DNA from: CAVQBC01 sp963710665
GTDB lineage: Bacteria; Actinomycetota; Thermoleophilia; Solirubrobacterales; Solirubrobacteraceae
NCBI GenBank assembly: GCA_963710665.1
Contig: CAVQBC010000008.1
Location: forward strand, 62,001-126,000
Length of the DNA stretch: 64,000 nt
Direction: 5' to 3'
The notes below the pieces were generated by a model. The model saw only the letters and a list, made by a program, of their open reading frames with translations. It ran no database searches and was not told the DNA's origin. Below, piece by piece: positions 1 through 8,658 of this stretch (positions are counted from its first letter, which is position 1; each line of letters opens with the position of its first letter). A program made the position numbers and the translations under genes.

Positions 1-231
1 CTCGCCCCGGCGGCCGGGCGGCCGGCGTGGTCCGCGGCACTCGCAGGCGGCCTCGCGGGGGCGGTGGCGGGCGCGCTGGCCAACGACTCGGGCCCCGTGC
101 TGCTGGTCTACGGAGCGGTCGTGCTCGCGGCGGCGGTCGCCTACCTGCAGGGAGATCCGCGGCCCGCGGACCTCCGCAAAGCGGCGGCCGGCACACAGGG
201 ACGCGGGGTAGCCGAACCGGTGCCCGGGTAG
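1..231 (+). CDS. C-terminal fragment of an integral membrane protein
   Basis: The reading frame is open from base 1 to a TAG at 229-231, so only the last 76 residues are present and the start lies outside the window. The visible part has two hydrophobic stretches on either side of an ALANDSGPV motif, then a polar tail. Actinobacterial multispanning membrane proteins of unknown function often end with an NDSG loop like this, but I cannot name the family. It is separated from the next gene by only 22 bases. Confidence 0.6.
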   Translation, partial: LAPAAGRPAWSAALAGGLAGAVAGALANDSGPVLLVYGAVVLAAAVAYLQGDPRPADLRKAAAGTQGRGVAEPVPG

Positions 232-240
232 GGCGCCGTC

Positions 241-246
241 TAGGAT
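241..246 (+). promoter_or_regulatory. -10 box TAGGAT of a leaderless promoter
   Basis: TAGGAT ends 7 nt before the ATG at 254, which places the expected transcription start on or next to the start codon. There is no Shine-Dalgarno sequence, consistent with a leaderless mRNA for the glycosyltransferase-flippase gene. Confidence 0.55.
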
Positions 247-253
247 CCTGCCA

Positions 254-2587
254 ATGCGGGTCGCCCTCGTCTCCCCGTACTCCTGGACATACCCGGGCGG
301 CGCCACGCGACACATCGAGGCCCTGACCGGCGCCCTCGCCGCGAAGGGCCACGAGGTGCGCGTGCTGGCGCCGTTCGATCCCGACGTCCGCCGGACCGCG
401 CTCCAGCACCGCGGCGCCCGTCCCCAGGTGCGCGACTGCCCCGAGTGGCTCGTGCCCCTCGGGGGGACGCTCGGCTGGCCGCTCAACGGCGCGGTCTCGA
501 ACCTCGCGGGGACCCCGACGGCGATCCTCCGGCTGCGGCGCGAGCTGCGCGCCGGCGACTTCGACGTGGTGCATCTCCACGAGCCGGTCGCGCCGGTCAT
601 CGGCTGGGACACGCTGAGCTTCGCGGACGCGCCGCTGGTGGGCACCTTCCACTGCTACTCGGAGTCGGTGCCCCCGCACCTCGCCGCCGCGCTGCTCGGC
701 GCCCGGCGCAAGCTCAACCGGCTCTCCGTGCGCATCGCGGTGTCCGAGGCCGCGGCGTGGACCGGCCGGCGCTTCTACGGCGGGCGCTACCGGATCATCC
801 CCAACGGCGTCGAGCTCCCGCCGGGTGGCGTGCCCGGCCCGCGCCGCCGCGCGCCCGGCGAGCCGCTGCGGATCGTGTTCGTCGGCCAGGCCGTCGAGCG
901 CAAGGGCCTGCCGGTCCTCGTGCGCGCGTTCGAGGCGCTGCGCGAGCACGTGCCCGCCGAGCTCACGGTGATCGGGTCCGAGGCCGGCGAGATCGCGCCG
1001 CTGCTCCAGGACGGCCGCGGCGTCACCGCCCTCGGGCGCATCCCCGACGACGAGAAGCACGCGGCGATCGCCGGCGCCGACCTGCTGTGCGCGCCGTCGC
1101 TGGGCGGGGAGTCCTTCGGGATGGTGCTCACCGAGGCGTTCGCCGCCGGCACGCCGGTGGTCGCCTCCGACATCGCCGGCTACCGCGACGTCGTCGGCGA
1201 CGGTGCCGACGGCGTGCTGTTCCCGCGCGGCGACGCCACCGCGCTGGCCGAGACGCTCCGCGACCTCGCGCTCGATCCCGCCCGCACCGAGCGCCTGGCC
1301 GCCGGCGCGGCGCGCACCGCCGGGCGCTTCGCCTGGCCGCAGGTGGCCGACGAGGTGCTGGGCGCCTACGCGGACGCGCGCGAGGTGCCCGCACCGAAGG
1401 CCGCGGGATCTCCGCTCCCGGTGCGCCTCGGACTGCGCGCCCCGGGTGGTGAGCCGCACGCGCCCGCGCGTCGCCTGGCCACGCTCGAGCCCCCGCCGCC
1501 GGGGGCGCGCCGCTGGCTGCGGCCGGTGCGGCGCGCCGCCTTCGTGGCCGCCGGGACGGCCGCCGGGGCGGGCGCCTTCCTCGCCCTCCAGCGCATCGGC
1601 CTGCAGTCGATCGCCACCACGCTGCTGTCCTCGAGCCCGACGTGGGTGCTCGTCGCGCTCGCCCTGATGTGCACCTCGATGGTGGCGCGCGCCGTCGCCT
1701 GGCAGGCGATCCTGCGCGCGGCGCTGCCCGAGGCCAGGCCGCGGTTCGTCGACGCCATGCAGGGCACGACGATCGGGGTGCTGATGTCGGCCACGCTGCC
1801 CGCGCGGCTCGGCGAGCCCTCGCGCGCCCTGATCGTGGCGCGCCGGCTGGGGCGCCCGCGCGACCAGCTCCCCGCCGTGCTCGGCACGGTGGTCTCCCAG
1901 ACCCTGCTGAACATCCTCGCGCTGGTGATCCTCGGCGCGGTGATGTTCTCCACCGTCGGGCTGTTCGCGGGCCGCCAGCAGGCGCTGTTGTGGTACGCGC
2001 TGGCGCCGATCGCCGTCGTCCTGCTCGTGCTCGCCGCGCCCGCGCTGCTGCGGTCCGGGTTGCCGTCGCGCTCGGCGCGGGTGCACCGCTGGCTCGTGCA
2101 GGCGCGCGACGCGCTGGCCCGCGTTCGCCGCGGACTGGCCGTGTTCCGCCGGCCGAAGCTCGGGGCGCTCGCCGTCACCTGCCAGCTCGGCGCGTGGGCG
2201 ATCCAGTGGCTGAGCTGCTACGTCCTGCTCGTGGCGCTGGGGATCGACCACCGCGCGGGCGTGGCCGCCGCCGCGGCGGTGCTGTTCGCCGTCAACGTGA
2301 CCGCCGCGCTGCCGGTCACGCCGTCGAACCTCGGCGTCTTCCAGGCCGCGTGCGTGGCGGTGCTGACCGGTGCCTACGGCATCAGCGCGGCGCGGGCGCT
2401 CGGCTTCGGGATCATCCTGCAGGCCGTGGAGATCGCCACGGCGGTGGTGATGGGCGCGCCCGCCCTCGTCAAGGAGGGGCTGTCCTGGCGCGACGTGCGC
2501 CTGCGCGCGCTGCACTCGGCGCCGGTCTCGCTGTCGGCCAGCCCGGGCCAGGCGCGCCCGGGCCAGGCGCGCGAGGCCGAGGCGTAG
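254..2587 (+). CDS. PimA-like GT4 glycosyltransferase fused to a flippase-like (UPF0104/LPG-synthase-type) membrane domain
   Basis: A 777-residue two-domain protein. Residues 1 to about 380 form a GT-B glycosyltransferase: N-terminal PGGATRH, FVGQAVERKG at the start of the second lobe, and the nucleotide-sugar motif GGESFGMVLTE (E-x7-E). It resembles actinobacterial phosphatidylinositol mannosyltransferases, which transfer mannose from GDP-mannose to a lipid on the inner membrane face. Residues about 425-750 hold some eight hydrophobic helices of the UPF0104 family (TIGR00374), with the conserved ATLPARLGEPSRA and PVTPSNLGVFQ segments. The fusion suggests coupled synthesis and membrane handling of a glycolipid; donor and acceptor are inferred. 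ATG chosen from the leaderless promoter. The tail contains a tandem 15-bp repeat. Confidence 0.85.
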   Translation: MRVALVSPYSWTYPGGATRHIEALTGALAAKGHEVRVLAPFDPDVRRTALQHRGARPQVRDCPEWLVPLGGTLGWPLNGAVSNLAGTPTAILRLRRELRAGDFDVVHLHEPVAPVIGWDTLSFADAPLVGTFHCYSESVPPHLAAALLGARRKLNRLSVRIAVSEAAAWTGRRFYGGRYRIIPNGVELPPGGVPGPRRRAPGEPLRIVFVGQAVERKGLPVLVRAFEALREHVPAELTVIGSEAGEIAPLLQDGRGVTALGRIPDDEKHAAIAGADLLCAPSLGGESFGMVLTEAFAAGTPVVASDIAGYRDVVGDGADGVLFPRGDATALAETLRDLALDPARTERLAAGAARTAGRFAWPQVADEVLGAYADAREVPAPKAAGSPLPVRLGLRAPGGEPHAPARRLATLEPPPPGARRWLRPVRRAAFVAAGTAAGAGAFLALQRIGLQSIATTLLSSSPTWVLVALALMCTSMVARAVAWQAILRAALPEARPRFVDAMQGTTIGVLMSATLPARLGEPSRALIVARRLGRPRDQLPAVLGTVVSQTLLNILALVILGAVMFSTVGLFAGRQQALLWYALAPIAVVLLVLAAPALLRSGLPSRSARVHRWLVQARDALARVRRGLAVFRRPKLGALAVTCQLGAWAIQWLSCYVLLVALGIDHRAGVAAAAAVLFAVNVTAALPVTPSNLGVFQAACVAVLTGAYGISAARALGFGIILQAVEIATAVVMGAPALVKEGLSWRDVRLRALHSAPVSLSASPGQARPGQAREAEA
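2541..2570 (+). repeat. Tandem 15-bp repeat, two copies
   Basis: gcccgggccaggcgc occurs twice back to back (2541-2555 and 2556-2570) near the end of the glycosyltransferase-flippase gene. It is in frame and encodes two copies of a five-residue unit in the tail SPGQARPGQAR. A simple slippage duplication in a disordered tail. Confidence 0.85.
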
Positions 2588-2637
2588 GCCACCCGGACGT
2601 CTTCGCCCGCCCGCTGCCAGGACGCGGGGTCGAGGAT

Positions 2638-3027
2638 ATGATCCGGGCCGTGCGCAACCGCCTCGCTCGGGCTTCCGACGCCGACCGCGACCGAGCGGTC
2701 GCGAAGCTGCGCGACCACGCAGTCGCCGGCAGGCTGACCGTCGAGGACCTCGACGAGCGGAGCGGCAAGGCCTTTTCGGCTCGGACGCTGGACCAGCTCG
2801 ACGCCGTTCTCGCCGACCTTCCGCGCAAGCGGTGGCACGCGCCGCCACCGGCAAGGGCGCTACCGCTGCTTGTGGCGCAAGGGGTCCTCTTGGTGCTGGT
2901 CGGCGTGATCCTCGTGACGATCGCGCTTCTCTGGGCAGTCGCGTGGGCGGGTGCCCGGCTGGCAGCGGCGGCTGCTGCCCGCTCCGTCGACTCCCGACGC
3001 CCCCCAGCGCTGCGCGGGGGCGCTTAG
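2638..3027 (+). CDS. DUF1707 (SHOCT-like) membrane protein
   Basis: 129 residues from the ATG at 2638; a GTG at 2650 is an alternative start. Residues 10-65 match the DUF1707 pattern, a short helical domain with DRDRAVAKLRDH, AGRLTVEDLDER and TLDQLDAVLADLP, common at the N terminus of actinobacterial membrane proteins. A hydrophobic segment at about 74-112 would anchor it, perhaps as a hairpin. The function of the family is unknown. It lies 50 bp downstream of the glycosyltransferase fusion on the same strand and may be cotranscribed. Confidence 0.8.
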   Translation: MIRAVRNRLARASDADRDRAVAKLRDHAVAGRLTVEDLDERSGKAFSARTLDQLDAVLADLPRKRWHAPPPARALPLLVAQGVLLVLVGVILVTIALLWAVAWAGARLAAAAAARSVDSRRPPALRGGA

Positions 3028-3052
3028 GTCCCGCCGGATCGCATCGCGGGGG

Positions 3053-3958
3053 TCAGTCGAGGAAGCGCCCATACCAGCCGATCACGCGCCGCCACGCCTC
3101 CTCGGCCGCGGGGGCGTTGAAGCGCGCGCCGGTGTCGTTGAAGAACGCGTGGTCGGCCTCGGTGAAGGTGAGGATCTGGTGCGCAAGCCCCGCCGCCTCC
3201 AGCGCCGCCTGGGCCGTGGGGCGCGACGCGTTGACGCGCGCGTCCAGCCCGCCGTAGACCCCGAGCACCGCCGCGCGGGCGCCGCTCAGGTCCGCGCCGG
3301 CCGGGAACGGCCCGTAGAAGGGCGCCGCCGCGGCGACCCGGTCCTCCCCGGCGGCGAGCAGGCGCCACACCATGCCGCCGCCGAAGCAGAAGCCGATCGC
3401 GCCGACCTTCTTGCGCGGGAGCCTCCGCTTGAGCTCGTCGACGCCCGCCCGCATGTCCTCGTCGAAGCGCTCCGGGGGCGCCGCCGCGAGCGCGGCGGCC
3501 ACCTCGGCCTCGCCGGGGAACGCGCCGGTCCCGCCCTCCTCGGAGAGCAGGTCGATCGCCAGCGCCGAGTAGCCGCTCGCGGCGAGGCGCCCGGCGACGG
3601 AGCCGATGTGGGGGGTGAGGCCGCGGTTCTCGTGGATCACGAGCACCGCGCCGGCCGGGTCCTCGGCGGCCGCCCAGGCGCCGAGCAGCGTGCCGCGGGG
3701 GCCGGGGAAGGTGATCGCCTCGGTCGCCACCGGCGCCCACTCGTCCACCGTGTCGTGCGAGGAGAGCCGGCGCCGGCCGCGTGACGCCTCCGGCGCCGCG
3801 GCGACCGCCGTGGCGGTGAACCCGGTGAGCAGCGCGGAGGCCGTGGCCCCGCCGACGCCGAGGAGGCCGAGGCGCCGCATCGCCTCCCGCCGCGTGATGA
3901 TGCCGTCGGCATGGTCCTCGGCCACCTCTTCGGCGAGGTAGCGCTGGAGCTCGGTCAT
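3053..3958 (-). CDS. Tat-exported dienelactone hydrolase family protein
   Basis: An alpha/beta hydrolase of the dienelactone hydrolase family, 301 residues from the chosen ATG at 3958, which is preceded by a strong purine-rich ribosome site (GGGGGGAGAG). The upstream in-frame ATG at 4021 is rejected because it lies beyond that site. The N terminus has RREAMRRLGLLG followed by a hydrophobic run and an Ala-rich cleavage region, a probable Tat or Sec/Tat signal. The catalytic triad is readable: nucleophile Cys in GFCFGGG, Asp in YGGLDARV and His in EADHAFF. The family hydrolyses dienelactones and related esters; the substrate here is unknown. Confidence 0.85.
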   Translation of the reverse strand: MTELQRYLAEEVAEDHADGIITRREAMRRLGLLGVGGATASALLTGFTATAVAAAPEASRGRRRLSSHDTVDEWAPVATEAITFPGPRGTLLGAWAAAEDPAGAVLVIHENRGLTPHIGSVAGRLAASGYSALAIDLLSEEGGTGAFPGEAEVAAALAAAPPERFDEDMRAGVDELKRRLPRKKVGAIGFCFGGGMVWRLLAAGEDRVAAAAPFYGPFPAGADLSGARAAVLGVYGGLDARVNASRPTAQAALEAAGLAHQILTFTEADHAFFNDTGARFNAPAAEEAWRRVIGWYGRFLD

Positions 3959-4081
3959 GTCTCTCCCCCCAGGAGATGGATGGGCCCGCCGGATCGGGCC
4001 GACGGATCGTTGCAGACGCAACCGAGCGTGGCCGCCGTCGCGCGCGGCGTGCTTACGCCGTTCTTATCCCTGCCGGCCGCA

Positions 4082-4087
4082 TAGACT
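4082..4087 (+). promoter_or_regulatory. -10 box TAGACT of a leaderless promoter
   Basis: TAGACT ends 8 nt before the GTG at 4096 and no ribosome site is present, so the methyltransferase mRNA probably begins at its start codon. This supports the GTG over the earlier in-frame ATG at 3976, which would overlap the divergent gene's leader. Confidence 0.55.
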
Positions 4088-4095
4088 CGCCGGTC

Positions 4096-4854
4096 GTGGA
4101 GCGCCGCGCCCCCAGCTCTCCCGAGACGTGGGACGCCTTCTTCAGCGACTTCTACCTGCGCGCCTTCGCCGACGACCAGCGGGACGAGCAGACGGAGGCC
4201 CAGGCGCTCGCCGCGGCGCGCGTCGCCGGATGCCCGCCCGACGGCGACCTGCTCGACGTCCCCTGCGGCTTCGGCCGCCACGCGGTGCCGCTCGCCGGCG
4301 CCGGCTACCGCGTGGTGGGCGTGGACCGCTCGCAGACCCTGCTCGACGAGGCCCGGCGGCGCGCCGGCAGCGTGCGCTGGCCGAAGCTCGTGCGCGCCGA
4401 CTACCGCGAGCTGCCGTTCGCCGCCGAGAGCTTCGACGCCGCCCTCAACCTGTTCACCTCGCTCGGCTTCCTCGGCGACGACCAGGACGTGCGCGTGCTC
4501 GCGGAGATCGGCCGGGTCCTCCGCCCGCACGGCCGCCTCGTGATCGAGACCATGCACCGCGACCTGCTCGTGAGCCACTTCCACGAGCAGGACTGGCGGC
4601 TGCTCGGCGAGGGCCGGCTGCTGCTCGAGCAGCGCACGTTCGACCCCGGCGCCGGCGTGGCGCAGACGACCCAGACGCTGGTCGACACGAGCGGCTCGCG
4701 GGAGTCGCGCACGTTCTCGCTCCGCGTCTACAGCGCGACCGAGCTCGTGGCCATGCTGGGCCGGGCGGGCTTCGCCGAGGCGAAGTGCTTCGGCGACTTC
4801 GAGGGCGGGTCGTTCGGGACCGGCACGCGCCTCGTCGTGGTGGCGCGGAGATAG
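4096..4854 (+). CDS. Class I SAM-dependent methyltransferase
   Basis: 252 residues from the GTG at 4096. Motif I is LLDVPCGFGRHAVPLA, followed by an acidic residue at the end of strand 2 (VVGVDRS) that would bind the ribose of S-adenosylmethionine, then motif II-like FDAALNLFTSLGFL and the LRPHGRLVIET strand. It belongs to the methyltransferase-11/25 group of small-molecule methyltransferases; the substrate cannot be read from the sequence. It diverges from the dienelactone hydrolase gene and is followed after 55 bp by the hydroxyacyl-CoA dehydrogenase. Confidence 0.85.
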   Translation: MERRAPSSPETWDAFFSDFYLRAFADDQRDEQTEAQALAAARVAGCPPDGDLLDVPCGFGRHAVPLAGAGYRVVGVDRSQTLLDEARRRAGSVRWPKLVRADYRELPFAAESFDAALNLFTSLGFLGDDQDVRVLAEIGRVLRPHGRLVIETMHRDLLVSHFHEQDWRLLGEGRLLLEQRTFDPGAGVAQTTQTLVDTSGSRESRTFSLRVYSATELVAMLGRAGFAEAKCFGDFEGGSFGTGTRLVVVARR

Positions 4855-4909
4855 GAGGCCCACCCGCCCCTCAGGTTCGCCCGTTCGGCGGCCGGGTAGG
4901 GGAGTCGGC

Positions 4910-5917
4910 GTGGAGGCGCACGGGATCGCATCGGTCGCGGTGCTCGGCGGCGGGACGATGGGCGGCGGCATCGCCGGCCACCTGGCGCGCGCCGGCCTCG
5001 AGGTCGCGCTGGCCGACGCCGATCCGCAGCTGACCCGGCAGGCGCGCGAGCGGCTGCTGGCGCGCACGCGCGAGCACGTCGAGGCGGGCCTGCTCGACGC
5101 CGCCGCCGGCGAGCGGACCGCGCGGGTCGCGGTCGCCGACGGGCTCGAGGCGGCGGTCGCGGGCGCCGGCCTCGTGATCGAGGCGGTGCCCGAGGACCAG
5201 GCGCTCAAGGAGGAGGTCCTGGAGCGCGTGGGCGCCGCCGCGCCTCCGGAGGCGATCGTCGCCACGAACACCTCGTCGCTGCCGATCTCCGGGCTGGCCG
5301 GCGCGATCGCGCGGCCGGCGCGCTTCCTCGGCGTGCACTGGTTCAACCCGCCGGAGTGGACGCCCGGGATCGAGGTCATCGCCGGGCCGGACACGAGCCG
5401 CGCGGTCGTCGAGCGCGTCCTTGACTTCATGCGCGCGGTGGGCAAGCGCCCCGCGGAGGTCGGCGACCGCGCCGCGTTCGTCTCCAACCGCCTGCAGATG
5501 GCGCTGATGCGCGAGGCGCTGGCGTGCGTCGAGGAGGGCCTTGTGACGCGCGAGGACCTCGACGAGGTGGTGCGCAGCACGTTCGGCTTCCGCCTGCCGT
5601 TCTTCGGCCCGTTCCTGATCGCCGACATGGCCGGTCTCGACACCTACGCGAGCGTGTTCCGCACGCTCGAGCGGGAGGTCGGCCCCGCCTTCGCGGTGCC
5701 CGGCGCGCTCCAGGAGCTCGTCGACGCGGGGCGCGTGGGGACGAAGAGCGGGGAGGGCTTCGGCACCTACTCCGAGGCCGACCGCGACGCGCTCCTGCTC
5801 GAGCGCGACCGCCGCTACGCCGCGCTGGGCGCGCTGCTGGCGGACCTGCCGCCGCCGGGCGTGGACGCGGACGCGGACCGGCCGCCCCCCGCGGACCGGC
5901 GGTCGCCGGCCCAGTGA
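4910..5917 (+). CDS. 3-hydroxyacyl-CoA dehydrogenase
   Basis: Oxidises (S)-3-hydroxyacyl-CoA to 3-ketoacyl-CoA with NAD+, as in fatty-acid beta-oxidation, or runs the reverse reaction in butyrate or PHB routes. The N-terminal Rossmann fold begins VAVLGGGTMGGGIAGHLA, the NAD-binding Asp follows in LADAD, and ATNTSSLPIS and the catalytic His of GVHWFNPP are intact. The C-terminal 3HCDH helical domain has DRAAFVSNRLQ and GRVGTKSGEGF. 335 residues from a GTG, slightly longer than the usual 280-300 because of a polar tail after residue 305. It is a single-domain protein with no crotonase fusion. Confidence 0.9.
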   Translation: MEAHGIASVAVLGGGTMGGGIAGHLARAGLEVALADADPQLTRQARERLLARTREHVEAGLLDAAAGERTARVAVADGLEAAVAGAGLVIEAVPEDQALKEEVLERVGAAAPPEAIVATNTSSLPISGLAGAIARPARFLGVHWFNPPEWTPGIEVIAGPDTSRAVVERVLDFMRAVGKRPAEVGDRAAFVSNRLQMALMREALACVEEGLVTREDLDEVVRSTFGFRLPFFGPFLIADMAGLDTYASVFRTLEREVGPAFAVPGALQELVDAGRVGTKSGEGFGTYSEADRDALLLERDRRYAALGALLADLPPPGVDADADRPPPADRRSPAQ

Positions 5918-6024
5918 TCGACGCGTCGGTCCTCGTCACCGACGCGACCCGGCCACGTTTGCGCCGGACCCGTTCCCGGGCACGCAACCGGAGAGCAGGT
6001 GATCGACGGAGCAGGGGGAGAGCC

Positions 6025-7440
6025 GTGTCGACGACCACTGAGCAGCTCGGCGGGCAGGATCGTGGCGAGGAGGTGCCGGTCGCGCGGATCGCGGCGGCCA
6101 GCTGCATCGGCACGATCATCGAGGCCTACGACTTCGTCCTCTACGGGACGGTCGCGGCGCTCGTCTTCGACAAGCTCTTCTTCCCCAGCGCCGACCCGCT
6201 GGTCGGCACGCTGGCGGCCTTCGCGACCTTCGGCGTCGGCTTCGTGGCGCGGCCGATCGGCGGCGTGCTGTTCGGGCACTTCGGCGACAAGGTCGGCCGC
6301 AAGAGCATGCTCATCCTGACGCTGCTGATCATGGGCGTCGCCACGGTGCTGATCGGCTGCCTGCCCGGCTACAACTCGATCGGCGTCGCCGCCCCCATCC
6401 TGCTCGTCACGCTGCGCCTCGTCCAGGGCCTGGCCCTCGGCGGCGAGTGGGGCGGCGCAGTGCTCATGGTCACCGAGCACGCGCCCAAGGGCCGGCGCGG
6501 CTTCTACGGCTCGTGGCCGCAGATCGGCTTCGGCGGCGGCCTGCTGATCTCCACCGTGATCATCGCGATCCTGACCGGCACGCTGAGCGAGTCCGCGTTC
6601 GAGAGCTGGGGCTGGCGCGTGCCGTTCGTGCTCAGCGCGCTGCTCGTCGCCGTCGGCCTGTGGGTCCGCCTGCGGATCGAGGAGACGCCGGCGTTCGCGC
6701 GGCTGCAGGAGGAGCAGTCGCGCGCGAAGCTCCCGGCCGTCGAGGTCGTGCAGAAGCACCCCGGCGAGATCCTGCGCGCCATCGGGATGCGCTTCTCGGA
6801 GAACATCACCTTCTACATGCTCATCGTCTTCGCGCTGTCCTACGGCGAGGACGAGCTCGGGATCTCGCAGTCCACGCTGCTGTGGGCGATCGCGCTCTCC
6901 GGCGCGGGCTCGTTCATCGCGATCCCGTTCTTCGGCAAGCTGTCGGACCGCGTCGGCCGGCGCCCGGTCTACCTGTGGGGCGCGATCGGCTCGGTGGTCC
7001 TCGCGATCGCCTTCTTCCCGCTGCTGCAGACGGGCTCGGTGGTGATCATCGTCCTGGCCTTCCTGGTGACCATGAACGTCACGCACGATGCCCAGTACGG
7101 CGTCCAGGCCGCCTACTTCTCCGAGCTGTTCTCCACCCGCGTCCGCTACAGCGGGCTGTCGATCAGCGCCCAGGTCGGCGGCGTCTTCGCCGGCGCCTTC
7201 TCGCCGCTGATCGCCACCGCGCTGGTGGCGGCGGACGGCGGCGGCCTGACCTACATGACCATCTACTTCGCCGGGATGTGCGCGGTCTCGGCGGTCGCCG
7301 CGTACCTCACGCCGGAGACCTTCCGGCGCCCCTTCAGCGGGCAGGACGAGGAGCTCGCGGACGCCGCGCCGCGTGGGAGCCGGTTCCAGCGCGCGGGCAC
7401 CGAGGCCCGCGAGGCCGACCGGGTCGGTCAGCCCCGGTAG
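6025..7440 (+). CDS. MHS-family major facilitator (metabolite:H+ symporter)
   Basis: A 471-residue, 12-helix transporter of the MHS family (ShiA/ProP/CitA relatives) that brings organic acids, osmolytes or similar metabolites in with protons. Diagnostic sites are IEAYDFVLYG in helix 1, GHFGDKVGRKSML between helices 2 and 3, VQGLALGGEWGGAV in helix 4 and FGKLSDRVGRRPVY in the second half. The GTG at 6025 is preceded by a good ribosome site (AGGGGGAG), so the 167 upstream in-frame codons are not used. The substrate is unknown. Its last 13 bases overlap the end of the convergent small protein. Confidence 0.9.
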   Translation: MSTTTEQLGGQDRGEEVPVARIAAASCIGTIIEAYDFVLYGTVAALVFDKLFFPSADPLVGTLAAFATFGVGFVARPIGGVLFGHFGDKVGRKSMLILTLLIMGVATVLIGCLPGYNSIGVAAPILLVTLRLVQGLALGGEWGGAVLMVTEHAPKGRRGFYGSWPQIGFGGGLLISTVIIAILTGTLSESAFESWGWRVPFVLSALLVAVGLWVRLRIEETPAFARLQEEQSRAKLPAVEVVQKHPGEILRAIGMRFSENITFYMLIVFALSYGEDELGISQSTLLWAIALSGAGSFIAIPFFGKLSDRVGRRPVYLWGAIGSVVLAIAFFPLLQTGSVVIIVLAFLVTMNVTHDAQYGVQAAYFSELFSTRVRYSGLSISAQVGGVFAGAFSPLIATALVAADGGGLTYMTIYFAGMCAVSAVAAYLTPETFRRPFSGQDEELADAAPRGSRFQRAGTEAREADRVGQPR

Positions 7441-7655
7441 GCCTCGAACCCGCCCGACTCGACGGGCACCACGGCGCAGCTCTCGACCCGTTCGGGGAGC
7501 TGCGCCCGCACGTCCGGGCGGCCCGGGTCCACGTAGACGGTGATCACGCACTCGCCGCCGGCCTCACCGAGGCCGACGCCGTGGACCCCGTCGATGGCGA
7601 GCCACTCCGTCTCGTGGCGGCGCTTGATCGCCAGGGCGTCCGCTTCGCTGATCAC
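7428..7655 (-). CDS. Small protein resembling the N-terminal domain of the adjacent protease
   Basis: 75 residues starting at the GTG that directly follows the protease stop codon (TGA then GTG, no spacer), so translation is surely coupled. The core GVHGVGLGEAGG...CVITVYVD resembles the segment GFENVVGVGIAEKV...AVTVYVV near residues 46-75 of the protease next door: the same GVG turn followed by a VTVYV strand. It therefore looks like a stand-alone version of the protease N-domain and could be a partner, inhibitor or chaperone of the enzyme. No known family name comes to mind; the role is inference. Confidence 0.65.
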   Translation of the reverse strand: MISEADALAIKRRHETEWLAIDGVHGVGLGEAGGECVITVYVDPGRPDVRAQLPERVESCAVVPVESGGFEAYRG

Positions 7656-8645
7656 TCAGGTGACGATAGAGACGCCGAGCGCCCCGAGCACGGCGGAGAT
7701 CGGGCTGCCGATCGTGTACGCCGGACCGCCGCCGAACAGCAGCGCCGCGGGGCGATTGCCCGACTCATCCACGATCAGCGACCCCGAGTCGCCGCCCTCG
7801 CTGAACGAGCGGCCGCCGATGCCCTCCACGAGCGTCTGGTCCCGGAAGGTCGCCGTGCCCGACTCGCCGTAGCTGACCCGCACGGTCGCGTTGACGTCGG
7901 TCACGATCCCGCGCGTCTGCTGCGTCGTGCGGCCGCACTTGCGGACCACCATCCCGCGGGTGGGCGCGACCGGCTCGGCGCCGAGGTCGCCCAGGCAGGT
8001 GTTGGTCGCCGTCACGAGGTCCTGCGAGGTCTCCGCGATCGCCGCGTCGACGGCGTTGAGCGCCCCGCCGAACTCGATCGGCACGAACTCCGAGAGGTGG
8101 GCGATCACGTCCTCGGGGTTGCGGCCCCCGTCGGCCGCGCCGGGCTGCAGCACCGCGTCGCCGGCCGCGGCCGCGTTCGAGTTCGCGAGCACGTGGTTGT
8201 TGCTGAGCACGTAGAGCGTCGAGTCGCGCCGGACCAGGCACGCGAGGGTTCCGGCGGTGATCCGATGGTGGCCGAGCGACACGCCGCCCGGGGCGGGCCG
8301 GTAGCGGCCGCGGTACGGCCGCGCGAGGAACTCGCCGCTGGCCACGACGTCGGTGGGGACGCCGCGGACCTCGCCCGGCACCAGCGCCTCGGCGTCGACG
8401 TCGCCGGCGCGGGCCTTCGAGACGACGTAGACGGTGACCGCCGGCCGGCCGGTGAGGTGGTCCCCGGCGACCTTCTCGGCGATGCCGACGCCGACGACGT
8501 TCTCGAACCCGTACTTCTCGGTCCCGCTCTCGGGCGCGGCGGCGCGGTCGGCGACGTCGAGCAGCAGGGCCGCCTCGAGCTCGCGCTGCGCGGCGAGGAG
8601 GTCCTCCTCGCCGGCGCCCGCGCCCACTCCGCCCACGGAGCTCAT
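7656..8645 (-). CDS. Trypsin-fold (S1-like) serine protease without signal peptide
   Basis: 329 residues. The catalytic triad is readable as His151 in LSNNHVLA, Asp200 in NAVDAAIA and Ser287 in EGGDSGSLI, in the chymotrypsin order. An N-terminal extension contains a small beta-type domain at about residues 45-80 (VVGVGI...TVYVVSK), as in bacterial and plant NAL1-like proteases. There is no signal peptide or membrane helix, so it probably acts in the cytoplasm, unlike most S1 enzymes. It begins 13 bp after metH ends and is followed without a gap by the small N-domain-like protein. The substrate is unknown. Confidence 0.8.
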   Translation of the reverse strand: MSSVGGVGAGAGEEDLLAAQRELEAALLLDVADRAAAPESGTEKYGFENVVGVGIAEKVAGDHLTGRPAVTVYVVSKARAGDVDAEALVPGEVRGVPTDVVASGEFLARPYRGRYRPAPGGVSLGHHRITAGTLACLVRRDSTLYVLSNNHVLANSNAAAAGDAVLQPGAADGGRNPEDVIAHLSEFVPIEFGGALNAVDAAIAETSQDLVTATNTCLGDLGAEPVAPTRGMVVRKCGRTTQQTRGIVTDVNATVRVSYGESGTATFRDQTLVEGIGGRSFSEGGDSGSLIVDESGNRPAALLFGGGPAYTIGSPISAVLGALGVSIVT

Positions 8646-8658
8646 CCGGCCGTCCCGC

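Noticed and set aside
3976..4095. Earlier ATG for the methyltransferase
   Set aside because: It has no ribosome site, the extra residues are not conserved in character, and it would overlap the leader of the divergent hydrolase gene. The TAGACT box points to the GTG at 4096.
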